DNA from: Gelatoporia subvermispora B
Lineage: Eukaryota; Basidiomycota; Agaricomycetes; Polyporales; Gelatoporiaceae
Length of the DNA stretch: 64,000 bases
Assembly: GCA_000320605.2 (NCBI GenBank)
Contig: KB445791.1
Location: 2,289,057-2,353,056, forward strand
Direction of reading: 5' to 3'
The translations under genes were made by a program, and so were the position numbers. Below, one piece after another: positions 32,101 to 44,356 of this stretch (the stretch's first letter is position 1; each line of letters starts with the position of its first letter). The notes beneath the pieces were generated by a model. It made no database searches. It was given only the letters and a program-made list of their open reading frames with translations, and was not told the DNA's origin.

Positions 32101-32960
32101 GCAGTTCTACGCAGCGGAAAGAGGCCGCCATGCGCAACAACGGAGAAGTGCGCAACGCCTTGGCGAAGCTTTCCGAGGTCGTGGACAGCTTGGTACCGAA
32201 AGGTGGCAAGGCAGGCGCTCTTGCGAAAGCAAACGGCGATATTGGGGACCTTGTCGAGCAAGAGATGTTGGGCGCTGCACAAGCCATTGAAGCTGCCACT
32301 GAGCGGCTGCAGCAGCTCATGTCACGGCCTCGCGATTCTTCCCGATTCAGCGCTGTCGACATTCGAGTCCACGACTCCATTCTGGCTGCTGCAATGGCTA
32401 TTACCAGCGCCATTGCCCGACTCATCCAGGCTGCGACGGAGTCCCAGCAGGAGATCGTGGCTCAGGGCAAGGGGTCGAGCACTACTCAACAATTCTACAA
32501 ACGCAACAACCGCTGGACGGAGGGTCTCATCTCCGCTGCACGCGCGGTGGCTTTTGCCACGACTTTGCTCATTGAAACTGCGGACGGTGTCTTGTCGGGA
32601 ACGCACTCCTTTGAGCAGCTCATTGTCGCTTCCAACGAGGTCGCGGCAGCTACGGCGCAACTAGTAGCCGCGTCTCGCGTCAAGGCGAACCTGATGTCCA
32701 AGACCCAGGAGCGTCTCGAGCTGGCCGCGAAGGCCGTAACGGAGGCGTGCAAAGCGCTCGTCAAACAGGTGAAGGCCATCTCTGCGAAGCAATCACACGA
32801 GGATGAGGTCGATTACAAGGGTATGGCTACCATGGAGTTCAAGAAGCGGGAGATGGAACAACAAGTTGAGATCCTCAGACTGGAGAAGGATCTTGGTGCC
32901 GCCCGGCATCGCCTGGGCGCGATGCGGCGTGCAGGTTACCACACGGACGAGACGGACTAA
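29185..32960 (+). CDS. SLA2: Endocytic adaptor Sla2/HIP1R (ANTH - coiled coil - I/LWEQ)
   Basis: Eleven exons: 29185-29347, 29406-29548, 29613-29688, 29743-29881, 29939-30123, 30159-30313, 30372-30794, 30847-31332, 31385-31534, 31585-31669 and 31723-32960. They encode 1080 aa. The ANTH domain (about 45-310) has TAPKQKHVRKCIVYTWD, FEYEEYVTLKG and LVKESWGIYRFITSMLRAMH. A Pro-rich linker (PPNLLDNGTAPDLPARP) leads to a long coiled coil (about 390-660). The C-terminal I/LWEQ (THATCH) module includes RNNRWTEGLISAARAVAFAT and QLVAASRVKANLMSK. The protein links PIP2 and clathrin to actin at endocytic sites. Two introns are odd: intron 5 would be 35 nt, and intron 6 begins GC (CAG|gcaagt). Confidence 0.96.
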
Positions 32961-33304
32961 AGCCTCAGTTACCCCCATATGCTACGGAATACTTTTACTC
33001 AGTTCACATGCTCTCATTCTTTCTCGGAAGCCCCTTCTCTCGATATCTGACCACTATAGTACGGTACACAATGTTGATGTACGATTATTTCACAAATTCA
33101 TATAGCAGAACGAGATACGAATGCGAAGAGAGCGTACGATTGTGTGGAATGTTTAAACGCCAAGAGGACCCTGGCGCCGATATTATCAATACGTCAGAAA
33201 AAAAACTATACTTAGCCCTGAAAAGGTGTGTATGGTATCGAATAAAGAAGTATACATAGGTGGGAGCGAAATAATACCGTAGACTGGCATATTAAACATC
33301 TTTG
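32961..33304. other. Convergent 3' region
   Basis: 344 nt between the SLA2 stop and the stop of the minus-strand gene at 33305. AT-rich, consistent with two 3' UTRs. No gene seen. Confidence 0.55.
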
Positions 33305-36300
33305 CTACATGTCGCTATCGAAGCTGCGAACGGTGTCAAATGAGCCCCGGCCAAGATCAAGGAAGCTGCTCTCCATGGGTGTTGGTGACGAGGGTTCCAT
33401 TTCGCCTTCAGATACGCCTTCCTCCGTCATTTCTCCTTCATCGTCATCAATATCCAGGAAAGATGGCTTCTTCATAACCGACCTCCTCTTGAGCATATTC
33501 TCGGCGAAGGCGCTCGGTGGCGGCGCAGGCTGGCCAAATTCCCGCGCATCAAGAGGAGAAGTGGTTGGCCGACGAGCCTTGCCATGTGTCGGAGGGGGTG
33601 ACAGCGGGAAGACAGGTACGACAGAAGCGCGGTGATTTGTCGGTTCTGGCTGCGTTACGGGGCGTAATTCGGTAGCTCGTCGTGCACGAGGCGGGGGTGG
33701 CAAGCTGATGGGAGGTCTGTCAGGGGAGGGTGTGAAGGATGAGAAGCTTGGGGATGACGGAGGAGACAAGCCTGGCTGAGCAGTGGACGGTCGCGAAGTT
33801 ACTGTCGGCGACTTGGAAAAAGACTTCGACTGCATGGAACTACTGCGCAGAGGCACATTCCCTGCCTTCGCGTGCAGGGTGGCAATAGACGACTGCCGGG
33901 ACACGACCGATGGGAGAACTTCGTTCACACTTCGAACATCATCCTGCTCCCCAAACTGCTCTTCAGAACTGTGGCCGAAGGCGGAAGTGTTGGTTGTACT
34001 AGCGGATGTCCTTGAGAATGTAGAGTTCGTTCTTGGCCGAGTATCTCTTGACCCTGACCTCGGCCTCACGAAAGAATAACCAAAGTCACCAGGCGACAAG
34101 TCAAGCTTGGGCTTCCGCTCATATTCTCGTTCACGGTCCCTCTCGCGTTCACGCTCGAGCTCCGCTGCCGCCGCTTCTTTCGTCAACTGCTCCTCCAGCT
34201 TCAACATATCCGCGGGCGACATGATCTGCTGTGGTACATATTCGATCTGGGACATCCGCCTGCTTGCTCCTGGGCTGAGAGGATCCTTGCCACCGATGGC
34301 GCGGTCATCCCAAAACGAGGACGGTGCGACACACGAGTTCTTCGTCAACAGGGACAGCGGACTACCGAAGCTCCCAAACGACATGGTAATCTTCTGCTCA
34401 CCACTGGACGACGTCGGCCTGCTCTGGGTGCGTGAGTCTATGTCGAAGCTGACGATGGATCTAAGGTCGTCTTCAGCTGATAGCGCGGGGCTGTTGGGCG
34501 CATGCGATGATGTGCTCTTCCTGATGCTCGACGCAGAGAAGAGACGTTTCCTCCCTGACGGTGCCTGACTAGTTGCACTACCCCTACGTTGATCGACCAG
34601 GGGTGAAGACGGACTCGGAGGTTGTAGATCTGGTGGCAGTGAATGATTGTATGAGTTTGTGTGCCGCAGCGCTGGTAGAGGAGGGATAGGGAGACGCGAG
34701 TGGTGGAAAGACCGCTGCTTCCGAGGTTTGGTCGGACTCGGACTGTATGCGGCTGCTATCTCATCATGGCCGGAAGTCACAGATGACTGACTAGCCGCCG
34801 AAAGCCGCTTCGACCCAAGGCTTTGCTGGGAACTAGCCTTCTTCAGCGCCTTAGGTGAGGTGGGATAAGCATATCGACCAAGCTCGGGAGAAGTCGTAGA
34901 CGTATACAACTTGCTGGATGAAGCTGAAGGACCTATATCGATCTCGAAGTTGCGCACCGTAGCGGAGGGACTACCCGGATCATTCCTGACACTTTTGCTC
35001 CTGTCCCTGCTTTGCGCTTTCTTTGCAACCTTTGCCGCAGCGTGTGGGATCCTCCGACCGGCCTTTACCATACTTCCAAAGAGATCGGAGAAACCCGTCT
35101 CCGGGTCGACTCCTGCGGCAAAGCTCAGACTTGAGGAACTCGACGATGGTGGCTCCGGGAAGAGTGCCATAGTCGAGAGGTCCTCTACAGAATCTACAGG
35201 ACTGGAGGTAAAGGGCGACTTGGGTGGTAGGAGTGGGACATCCGGAAGGTCCGCCGCAGGAGGTGCCGAGTTCAGAGGTGGAAGCTTGACCCTGCTAAGT
35301 GATCCCTTCCGGACTGCCGCAGTGGGATATGGTGATACAGGCGACTCGCTTCCGGTGGCAGTTGAGCCAGAACGCGGACGAGCGAACGTAACTGGTGAAG
35401 GTGATGGCACCGGTGAGCTCGTCGAGGACTCAGATAGCTTCCTCTGCAGCGAGGTTGCCGGAGCGCTATATGGAATGGACAGGCCGAGCGTACTCGCAGA
35501 GGTCTTGAGCTGACGAACTGGCTTCGCCGATGTCACAGCTACGGTCATACCCCTAGCGCGCTTATTCGCAGCACTCGGTACTCCAGGTGGTACGGGCAGA
35601 TCATTGAATCTGCCACCGGGTGTCACCGTGGAGCAAGAAGAACTTGACCCTGAAACGGTGGTATGTCGGGAGGATGGAACCCCACGTTCGCCGGGTAGTG
35701 TCTCTCCCCTCCTGGCAGAGTCTCGACGCGTTCGTTCTGGCATAGATGGCTCAGTCGAGAGCCCGCTGGCAGCAGACAGTCAGAACAGCGTTAATGGCAT
35801 TCGCAAACGGTACAAACCTATTTGTCCTCGTCCGACCCCCTTGGAGAGTAGGTATAACGCCCACTGCATGTCTCTCGGACGAGTGGCCCTGAGAGCTTGA
35901 CGACAGAGAGGAGCCGTAGGATACTCTGTTCCTGGGTGCGAAGTCCATCTTCGTGTTGTGCGGATCAAGCATCGAAGAATCCGAATAGACGGACAGTCTA
36001 TTAGGATCCTGCACCAGAGGTTGAACGATGACACCTCCGGCGGCAAACGGGTCGGGGTCGGACCACGAGAGGATAGAAGTCTGATATGACAACCTATCCC
36101 GGGCATGGTCGGAAGGGGTGCGTGGTTCGGAGATGGTGTGGGGGTCAGATGCAGCATCTCCGTCATAATCCACCGAACGCATAGTAGCTATCGAATTTGC
36201 GGATGGGCGATTATACAGGACTGGAGACGCCGTGGGGGCAGGTTCATTACGGCGATTGTCGACGCGACCCTGTGCAGCTGGAGGGTGCACGACTGTGAGA

Positions 36301-36551
36301 ACTGCCGGAGGGTCTTGGATATCAAGGGGCGGGAGTTTCTTGGATTTGAGGCCTATAGCGGAAGCAAATGTGTTGAATTTGGAGCCTGAAGAGGAATCCT
36401 TCTGCTTGTTTGGGCCCGCAACAGAAGACTTCTCGTCATATGTGAGACTGGTCAAAGACTTGTTAGCTTTGAGAGATGTGGACTCCTTGGAAGGCTTGGA
36501 GCGGAGCCACCAGGACCTGCCCTGAGCAGGAGGGGAGAGAGCGGATGACAT
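33305..36551 (-). CDS. Large Ser/Pro-rich, mostly disordered protein
   Basis: Two exons (36551-35818 and 35765-33305) encode 1064 aa. I do not recognise a domain. The chain is dominated by Ser, Pro, Thr and Arg, with many SP/TP sites that suit proline-directed kinases and SR/RS pairs. A charged helix (about residue 760; ERERERDREREYERKPK) and an acidic C-terminal tail (FLDIDDDEGEMTEEG) stand out. SSSQ and polyserine runs recur. Such proteins in fungi are often scaffold or polarity factors, but nothing here proves it. Open frames on the plus strand through the same region (for example 34911-35513) are antisense shadows caused by codon composition. Confidence 0.75.
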
Positions 36552-38319
36552 GAGGGAGAGAGAGGAAGCAAAAGAGTGTGGTATTCGATACGAAATGATG
36601 GGGAGGTCAGAAGCCTTGGGAAAATGATTTTAGTCGGTCAGAGTTCCGCATGAAGGTGCGGGCGGGGCGGGACAGACCTGGACCTCGAGTTTCTTGTCAA
36701 AGCATTTGCAGACCCAGATGGTCTTGAAGACGTGGTACACGTCGAGGAGGGATGTCTAGCCGTCGCGGACGACGCAGAGAAAGACGAGCTCGCGAGCTCG
36801 TAGCGAAAGATTGGCGACTGTAGCAAGCGCAGCAGGCGCCCTCCCGGAACGGTTAGCAGACACGCTCACAGACGCCCGTATCCGCCGCCTACGCGCGACC
36901 CCGCGCAGATAGACGCCCATCGCTACCGCAAATAACATTAGCAAATCCTTCCCTCTTTGGAAGTCTTATGGGCGTCTGGCCAGGTCTGGCCGCCGTCTCC
37001 CTCGTACGGCGTTGCCTGGCCTGCCGCCCTCCAGCGCACTTCACACCGTCCGCCCCGACGCCCACATGCTCACCGATGTCAGATACAGCGACTAGATCAC
37101 CCCTTCTTGGTAGATAGTAATCGCTAATCAGCACCCTCGCATAAGCAATCCTCCATCCAAACTGTGCAGCTCCACGCTCTGCCGGCAGAGCCCAGGGCGT
37201 GCTCGAGCCAGGAGCGCTGCAAGCCTGTGCCTGCCACACCATCCTACTAAACTTGGACGTTCTTCGCCTTCCTTGTCTGCTTGCAGTTTCTATTGACTCC
37301 GAGTGTGCTGAGCCGCGAAGGACACAGGTATAACGTGCATATGGAACAATGTCGCAATGAGCAGTCATACGCACGTGGGCCGGAGCATTGTTGTCCGATG
37401 CGTCTGAAGATCCAGGACCCGTCTGCTTCGATCGTTCCAAATCTCGATCTGGCGCTTTGGCCACCAGATATCTCTCTCATCTCATTTTCCCCTTCATATT
37501 ATTATGTACGACGCACCGCCCGCCGTCAACTGTATTCATTTCCCACTTCGCCGTTGAATTGACCAAGGTACGAGGATCGGACAATCGGTCGCAGCAAATG
37601 TGCGGTACCGATACACAATTCATCTCCGAGGCTTTAGGAGAGCGGCCACATCGACACAGTTTGCACACCTCTAGATTTAAGAGGAGCACGAAAATTGGGC
37701 ATTAATTCTTGCGACGCCCTCGTCGTACTACGGTCTGAAAAGTGCAGGTACCGGATGGGACCTTTCGCATATCCACCAGTGCGACATTCGACCAGCGCGC
37801 CTTGACCGAATAACGCACAACCACATCAATCCGTGTGAGAATCACTGGAGCCGCCCGGACACCGTGGTGTTCCTTTAGCAGTGTATCGGACATATTAGGC
37901 ATGACCCTGTGCACAGAACATTGCAACCGTATGATGACAACGTGACGGTCAGTCAAGAAACAGACTGATGGATATGGGACTCAACCATTGATTGATCGAT
38001 TGCAGAGGTGAGACGGCCGGCTTATAGCTGGCATGGCATAGAACACCCTCCTCATGATGAGATCATTACGCGTGCCTGCGAAATGATACATGTCTCGCTG
38101 CTGCGACTGATAACTGCAATGACAATCATACCGCATGGCTTGGATCTTGCGACCTGCGGGACCCAGCGAACGACAATGCACCTAATCCGACTCGACGTTG
38201 CCTCACAATGCGAAACTTCGCTGGTACTTCACCCAACCCGGTATGGCCCTAGAACAATACGATGAAAGTCCGCAACATAAAGGACAGGTCTATCCGGAAC
38301 AAGCATGCGACGTTAGACT
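36552..38319. other. Long intergenic region
   Basis: About 1.77 kb with no supported gene. The first 650 nt are GC-rich and probably include the 5' UTR and promoter of the disordered-protein gene. A 191-aa minus-strand frame (36889-37464) and an 84-aa one (37702-37956) have no signature. An RNA gene or rapidly evolving small gene cannot be excluded. Confidence 0.4.
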
Positions 38320-39261
38320 TCAACCAATCTCCGCCCAGACATCTTCTGCATCTCTTTCTTGGACTGCTTGGACAGCGCGGGGCATGCTTGACAGCGCAGT
38401 CGCAGGAGCAGCTTGCTCTTCTCCTGCATCAAATACCAGGTCATCGTGAATGAGAGGTTGCCCGAGCTCGCCTCCTTCATCGTCTTCCATGTCGATATCC
38501 AGGGCATGCGCGCTCCGGCGTGAGAGGTCAATAGGCTTCGGTCTACTGAAAATTGATTGACCAGACCTATTCAGAGTAAGTGTGAACCGTCTAAATAATG
38601 ATTGTGAGAATGAGCGACATACTGTCGCATTACTGCAGCAAGCCTTCCAAACTGCAGTACGTTGCGCGCGACAAGGAGAAGAGTATCGAGAATCTCCTCT
38701 TCCTTGCTCGTGCTACTGCAGCCGGCGAAGAACAGGAAAGCAAGCGTTATGACGCAGAAGCATGTCATAACAAGGTCGGCAATGTTGAAAGCTGACTTCC
38801 AGAATTGCTAATACTACTCTGTGAGTCACAGGACGGGCAGTATGAGTAAATACTTACCCGACCAAATGCAACAAACCGTATTGTTACTTCCAGGATCATC
38901 GCACCATTGACGATGAGCTCGAGGATGTAGAATGGTAATGTCGGACAGTCGTTGATCAAGCTCAAGACCACAGTAGTTACAGACAACGCGGCCATTGCAA
39001 GATAGAGCATGATATATGTCCTTGAATGCACGAATCGATTCGCAATGCCTCTTGTAATTTCTTCCCGAGTCATGGAGTATATAGAGCGTGTAGGCCTAGG
39101 TTACAAGACGAGCATACTGTCAACGTTCCTGTCCATAAGCCGACGAGAGCACCCAAGTCGAATGATGCGTACACTGGTGCTGCTGTATAGACCCGACCAT
39201 TTTCTGAGCCCAAGTCGCCACTTTCGACGTCTCCTAGCCGTTCATACTGAGGGGTAGACAT
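38320..39261 (-). CDS. Four-helix voltage-sensor-like membrane protein
   Basis: Four exons (39261-39173, 39095-38858, 38807-38623, 38566-38320) give 252 aa; an upstream in-frame ATG at 39291 would add ten residues. Four hydrophobic segments follow a basic/polar N-terminus: YIMLYLAMAALSVTTVVLSL (S1), FYILELIVNGAMILEVTIRF (S2), FNIADLVMTCFCVITLAFLF (S3) and LLLVARNVLQFGRLAAVMRQ (S4). Acidic residues in S2 and S3 and spaced Arg in S4 fit an ion-transport-type voltage-sensor domain without a pore. S4 spacing is looser than in Hv1 proton channels. The C-terminal tail is acidic (DIDMEDDEGGELGQP). The first splice junction was chosen by phase. The role is unknown. Confidence 0.75.
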
Positions 39262-39444
39262 GCCTCTGCTGACTGACGTCCGCCGAGCCATTCAACGCGG
39301 TACAAGCCAGGTGGCAATTCTGACAAACAGATGCAAACATCCTTCTGCCTCTGGCATCTGACGGTCGGACTGAGGCTATCCACTTCCTCATCTCATCTAA
39401 CAAACAATTGACCTTGAGCACTACCCCCTCCATACTCAGTCAAA

Positions 39445-40861
39445 ATGGGTGGCGGCGACTTGAACATGAAGAAGTCCTGGCACCCGCTCCTGTTGAAGAA
39501 TCAGGAGCGGGTGTGGCTCGAGGAGAAGAAGGCGGTCAGTACGACTTGTTGGGATTTGACTTTCGCCTACTCATGCAAGCTCTACTCCCGTGTAGCTTGA
39601 GGAGAAGAAGAAACTTGATCAACTCCGGAAAGAGAAAGAAGAGGAGCGACAGCTGCAGGAACTTCAACGTCTGCAAGAAGAACAGACTGGCAAGAAACGC
39701 CAGGATAAACTGGAATGGATGTATGCCACACCAGCAATGGGCAGTAGCCAGAACGCCAATGATTTGGAGGACTATTTACTGGGAAAGAAGCGTGTTGATC
39801 AGCTGTTGACGGGCGACGAGAATGAGAAGGTACGCAATCAATGCTCAGTATCTAATTGGCATCGTTCTCACACAGTTGTGCAGGTTGGTGCAGCGCACAA
39901 GAACTTCATCGCTGTGCAATACGCCAATACCGCTCGCGATTTGGCAGCGAAAGTCCGTGAAGATCCTCTCCTCGCCATAAAGCAGCAAGAGCAGGCTGCT
40001 TACCAAGCGCTGATGTCCAACCCTCTACGTCTCAAAGAACTTCAAGAGCGTAATGGCATCAAACCACCGAAGAAGGAGAAGAAAGAGAAGAAGGAAAAGA
40101 AGCACAAACATAAGAAAGACAAACATAGGGAACGATCCGCCTCACCTCACGAGCGTCGTCGCTCGCGAAGCGTGGACCGCCGCTCGTACCCGAAGCGGTC
40201 ACTTAGTCCATATGAGCGTCGCTCACGCTCTCCTGACCACTCTCGTTCTCACCACTACTCCGACAGTAGGCGCAATCATGATGACAATTACTACGGCGGA
40301 CGGGAACGCAGCCGTAATCGGTCCCCCGGAACGTATCACCGGCGGGACGATAGATCTCACTCTCACAGGAGAGACGACCGCGTAGATGATGATAGGGTTC
40401 TCACCTGGCCCCGGTCTGATGAGTCTGACGACAACGGGCATGGCCGCCAGCGTACTTACAGTCCTCACGACGATCGGAAGCGTCGACGTAGCCGCAGTCC
40501 AAGTCCCCGTCGTCGCGATATAGCCCCTTTGAAACGCTTTCGCATGAGCCCCCCTCCTCCCCGACCTCCCCCCAGCAACTCTAGCTCCAAACCAACCGGC
40601 AACGATGCGGAGGATCGTGCTGCTCGTCTGGCTGCTATGTCCTCCAATGCGTCGACATTAACAGTCGAACGCAAGGAGCGCTTAACGCAGCTTCTAGAGC
40701 AAGAGAAAGCAGAGATGGAGGCAGAAGAACGTGTGAGGGCCAAGGCGGGTGGGATGGGCAGCTTCCTCAGCCAGGAACAGAAGAAAGTGTTCAGTGCTGC
40801 AGGGGGTATTGAGGATCGGATTCGCAGGGGGCGCGGGACCATGCGCGTTGACCATGATTGA
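39445..40861 (+). CDS. CWC25: Pre-mRNA splicing factor Cwc25
   Basis: Three exons (39445-39534, 39596-39829, 39884-40861) give 433 aa. The start [20 protein letters not shown] is the conserved Cwc25 N-terminus (the Cir_N region), followed by a coiled Lys/Glu/Gln helix ([18 protein letters not shown]) and [10 protein letters not shown]. The C-terminal half is an RS-like domain rich in RS, SP and DR/HR units. Cwc25 joins the spliceosome after Prp2 and promotes the first transesterification. In yeast it is much shorter (179 aa); the RS tail is the difference. A C-terminal helix ([19 protein letters not shown]) is well formed and probably conserved. Confidence 0.93.
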
Positions 40862-41986
40862 TTTTGTGTCGCGTTCGCCAGCTCTTGTGTCATTGTAGGA
40901 TCACTGTACTCATATACGTGGATTTGTCGAATGACAGACCGACCGGTCTTGTTAGCCAACATTTCGTGCGCTCTACCTTACCAGTGCATTGATGAACCGT
41001 CGGAAAATAATCGAGAACCTACAGCTACATAAAAGACAAACGCTGATGAGCGTGCTATGGCGTGGACAACGAGCATTCACTGTAAATAGTTGTAGACCTT
41101 GAGCAAGCGGTCTATAACGCTTCTCGGAGGACCCGGAACATCTCCATTTATAAATGAGTCGGCCCAATAAGCGAGGGGCTCTGTGCCACCACCAGCTTGT
41201 GCAAACTTCATCGCATCGTGTATTCGCAGTGCAATAATCCCATCGAAGTGAGCAATACAGGGCGCGAGTCCCAATTAATGACGACTTGGGAGCAATGCGT
41301 AGTCAGCACTACACGGTCATCTTTCTATTCGCACTTAAGGAGGTCAACAGTAAATTTGAGGGATCGCAGGCATTCACATGTTCAGAGCATCTGGACGACG
41401 AAGTGTTGGACACATTCTCATGGGGGGCGATATACAACTATTATGTCCGCCTTCCGCAGTGGAGTATGGCGCATTACCACTTCGTAAGCGGATTCCAACC
41501 GGCATTCCAGGGACGACATGTGAGTTCCCGAGGTCAACGGAGCCACACGGACACAGGAAAGTCGTCCCGCGACGGAGCAAGTATTTGGATCGTGATGATG
41601 TCGAACAATGTCGACTGCGAGGTTAGAGATGATGAAAAGAGCGAGCAGCGAAGCAAATCCAAGCTGTCACTAGACTCACTACCCCTACAAGTTTGGCAGA
41701 GGCAGCTAAGTGGCGACACCCGCAGCAAGATCTAAGATCTTGCGCGCCGCGGCTACCATTTGGAGTCACGTGAGTGGATTGACACATGAATCGGCAAGCT
41801 CGGCCGAGCGCCCCTGCGGCATGGAGCGGCACGATAGATCGCAACGCTCAAATTAGAAATGCAGAATCACGATTATGCGAGGCATGGAATACTCGTGTCT
41901 CACATAAAGACTTTTGCTCTTTCTCAAGCCTTCATGTTGTCGCCGTCTCTCTGTAGCCGCGATCCGCTGCAGTCATTCTTGACCTT
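40862..41986. other. 1.1-kb region with unassigned open frames
   Basis: Between CWC25 and the MFS gene. Both strands show open stretches of protein-like composition (minus 41077-41274; plus 41286-41735), but I could not join exons into a known family. It may hold one short, fast-evolving gene or a decayed one. Confidence 0.4.
41077..41274 (-). CDS. Possible terminal exon of an unrecognised protein
   Basis: An open frame ends with GTEPLAYWADSFINGDVPGP and SVIDRLLKVYNYLQ, with a composition more like protein than the surrounding shadows. No upstream exon could be joined with confidence and the family is not recognised. It could equally be a relic. Confidence 0.2.
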   Translation of the reverse strand: MGLAPCIAHFDGIIALRIHDAMKFAQAGGGTEPLAYWADSFINGDVPGPPRSVIDRLLKVYNYLQ

Positions 41987-44061
41987 ATGACCGACGCAAA
42001 GCATCCGTCAGACACGACAGATGAGTCGTCCACGCCTAGAAGCAATTCAGACATGAATATTCAAGGTGAGCATCTGTCGAACAATCCCTGCGTGCAGGAC
42101 CTCATTTTCGTTAATTAATAGACCCTAAACAAGATGAGAATCTTTCAACATCACATAACAAGGATATGTCCGAAGAGGAGAAACCATACAGCATCTATAC
42201 TGCACGCGAGAAATGGTTCATCGTATGCACGGCGGCGTTCGCAGGAATTTTCAGGCAAGTGAATGTCTTTGATTATGTCGAACGCGGTCTGACTCTGTTT
42301 GACTAGCCCTTTGACGGCGAACATATATTTTCCTGCAATACCTGTTATTGCTTCTGCCTTCAACAAGTCAGTCGAGTTGATTAATCTCACCGTCACTGTG
42401 TATATGGTCCTGCAAGGCATTTGTGAGTGTCAACACTGAACATATGGAGTGTAATGTAAGCGCTAATTACATCTCTCCTCTCTAGCACCTATGTTTTGGG
42501 GAACGATGGCAGACCGCTGGGGCAGAAGACCTATGTTTCTTGCTTGCATGCTTGTTCTAGCTGTATCTTGTGTCGGCCTGGCGCTCGTCCCGACTAATGC
42601 ATACTGGTTGCTTATGGTCCTGCGATGTCTACAAGCCGCTGGCTCTGCGAGCACTATCGCTCTTGGTACGTCCGATGCGGATCGCATATGTCATGAGCAT
42701 GGTGAACACTATTCTATCACGTCAGGCGCTGGTGTCATAGGCGATGTGGCCGCTCCACATGAACGTGGTGGATTCTTTGGGGTATGGAACATAGGCCCAA
42801 TGGTAGGTCCACAAACTACCATTTTTGTGATCATGCGACTCAGTAATGATAGGTTGGTCCATGCATCGGTCCTGTTATAGGAGGATTGTTGGCGCAAGGT
42901 CTCGGATGGAGGTGCGTCCAGCGTGCTTGTTAGGGCTCGCGCATGGTATCTGACATATTGCAGATCGATCTTTTGGTTTCTGTGCATAGCTTCCGCACTG
43001 TGCTTTTTGCTTATTCTCGCGTACGTCGAGCGAGACTATTGTGCGAGCTTGAACATTGACGCATCGGCTTCTACATAGACTGCTACCAGAAACTCTGCGC
43101 GCCATCGTCGGCGACGGCAGCATTTATCCTCCACCTCTATACAGGCCTCTTATCCCAGTCATTGGTCGTACGCATCTCAATGAAGACCCTACGGCGAAGG
43201 CCCCCACACGAAAATTCCGAAACCCATTGCTATTGTTCTTTTATCCTGATGTTTCGCTGCTGCTATTGTACAACGCCATACTCTACTCCGTGTTCTACGC
43301 CGTAACCGCTAGTATCTCGACAATCTTCCAGTCCGTCTATGCCTCCCTGAACGAGATAGACATCGGACTATGTTTCCTCTCTATCGGTGGCGGCATGCTT
43401 CTTGGCGGTGTAATCACTGGCAAGCTCCTTGACCTGGATTACAGGCGGATCAAACGAGGAATGCCAGAGCAATCGACGGACGAAGATAATGCAGAGAAGG
43501 CCCGGTCAAGAGCCGTCGCTCAGGAAGAGGATTTTCCGTTGGAGAAGGCTAGACTTAGGACAATGCCCATCTACTTCGTCATCTACGTCGCATCCTGTAT
43601 AGGATATGGGTGGTGCCTTGATGCGGGAGTATCGATTGCTGGGCCTTTGGTCCTCCTCTTTATACGTGAGTGCTTGATCATCTGCTCGAATCCCTGCGGC
43701 AGCTCGTAATGCATTTTCTGCAGTCGGCTGGTCCTGCGTGGCTATCATGAACATTATTACTACCCTTCTCGTGGACCTTGCCCCCGAAATGAGTTCATCC
43801 ATCACGGCTTGCGTAAGTTCTGGCACTCATTCACAAGCGCTGTATTCTCATGAAATATCGCAGAATAACTTGATTCGGTGCACTTTCGGAGCAGCATGCG
43901 TCTCTGTGATCAACATCATACTAAATGCGCTTGGTACCGGGTGGACATACGTGCTCCTTGCTGGTTTGTGTGTTGCCGTATTCCCCATCATACCATTCGT
44001 CATGGCGAGGGGTCCGAAATGGAGAGCGCAGAGGAGGGCTCGGCTCAACTCGGATGATTAG
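41987..44061 (+). CDS. MFS transporter, DHA1 (drug:H+ antiporter-1) type
   Basis: Ten exons: 41987-42065, 42122-42254, 42307-42422, 42486-42665, 42726-42802, 42853-42911, 42964-43020, 43079-43665, 43724-43812 and 43864-44061. They give 524 aa with all phases closing. A polar N-terminus precedes 12 membrane segments. Family motifs are visible: motif A as GTMADRWGRRPMF between TM2 and TM3, motif B around LRCLQAAGSAS, and motif C GPCIGPVIGG in TM5, which marks antiporters. The central loop carries LPETLR. Similar to QDR/AQR drug and acid exporters at the plasma membrane; the substrate is unknown. Intron 2 begins GC (TTCAG|gcaagt). Convergent with the Zn2Cys6 regulator. Confidence 0.92.
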
Positions 44062-44356
44062 ACACATTGGGGGCACATCTGGTCTCTACATCTTTTTTCA
44101 CGCGTATGATGTCTGTATGTTGCTGACATGTTGGATCGGTACATGACCGCCACGATAGAAGCATTTTGTAACGACAGTACTCAATTCCCACATGCCTAAC
44201 ACATAGCAAGACAGGTTAATTCGTACATATACACGTAAGTAACTTCACTTCGAAGACTACACGCATTACACAACTAGTCGCTCACTAGAGATACAGGAAT
44301 AATGTTACACGGGCTAATTGTACAGTACCGCGAGACTAGGTCCAATCAGAAGAAGC

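Noticed and set aside
32089..32664. 191-aa plus-strand frame inside SLA2
   Set aside because: Alternative frame within the I/LWEQ-coding exon; composition follows the real frame shifted by one base.
34911..35513. 200-aa plus-strand open frame
   Set aside because: It is antisense to the Ser/Pro-rich gene at 33305-36551; serine codons read backwards give few stops. No start context, domain or splice sites.
36889..37464. 191-aa minus-strand frame in GC-rich DNA
   Set aside because: High GC lowers stop frequency; residues look random and no homologous motif is visible.
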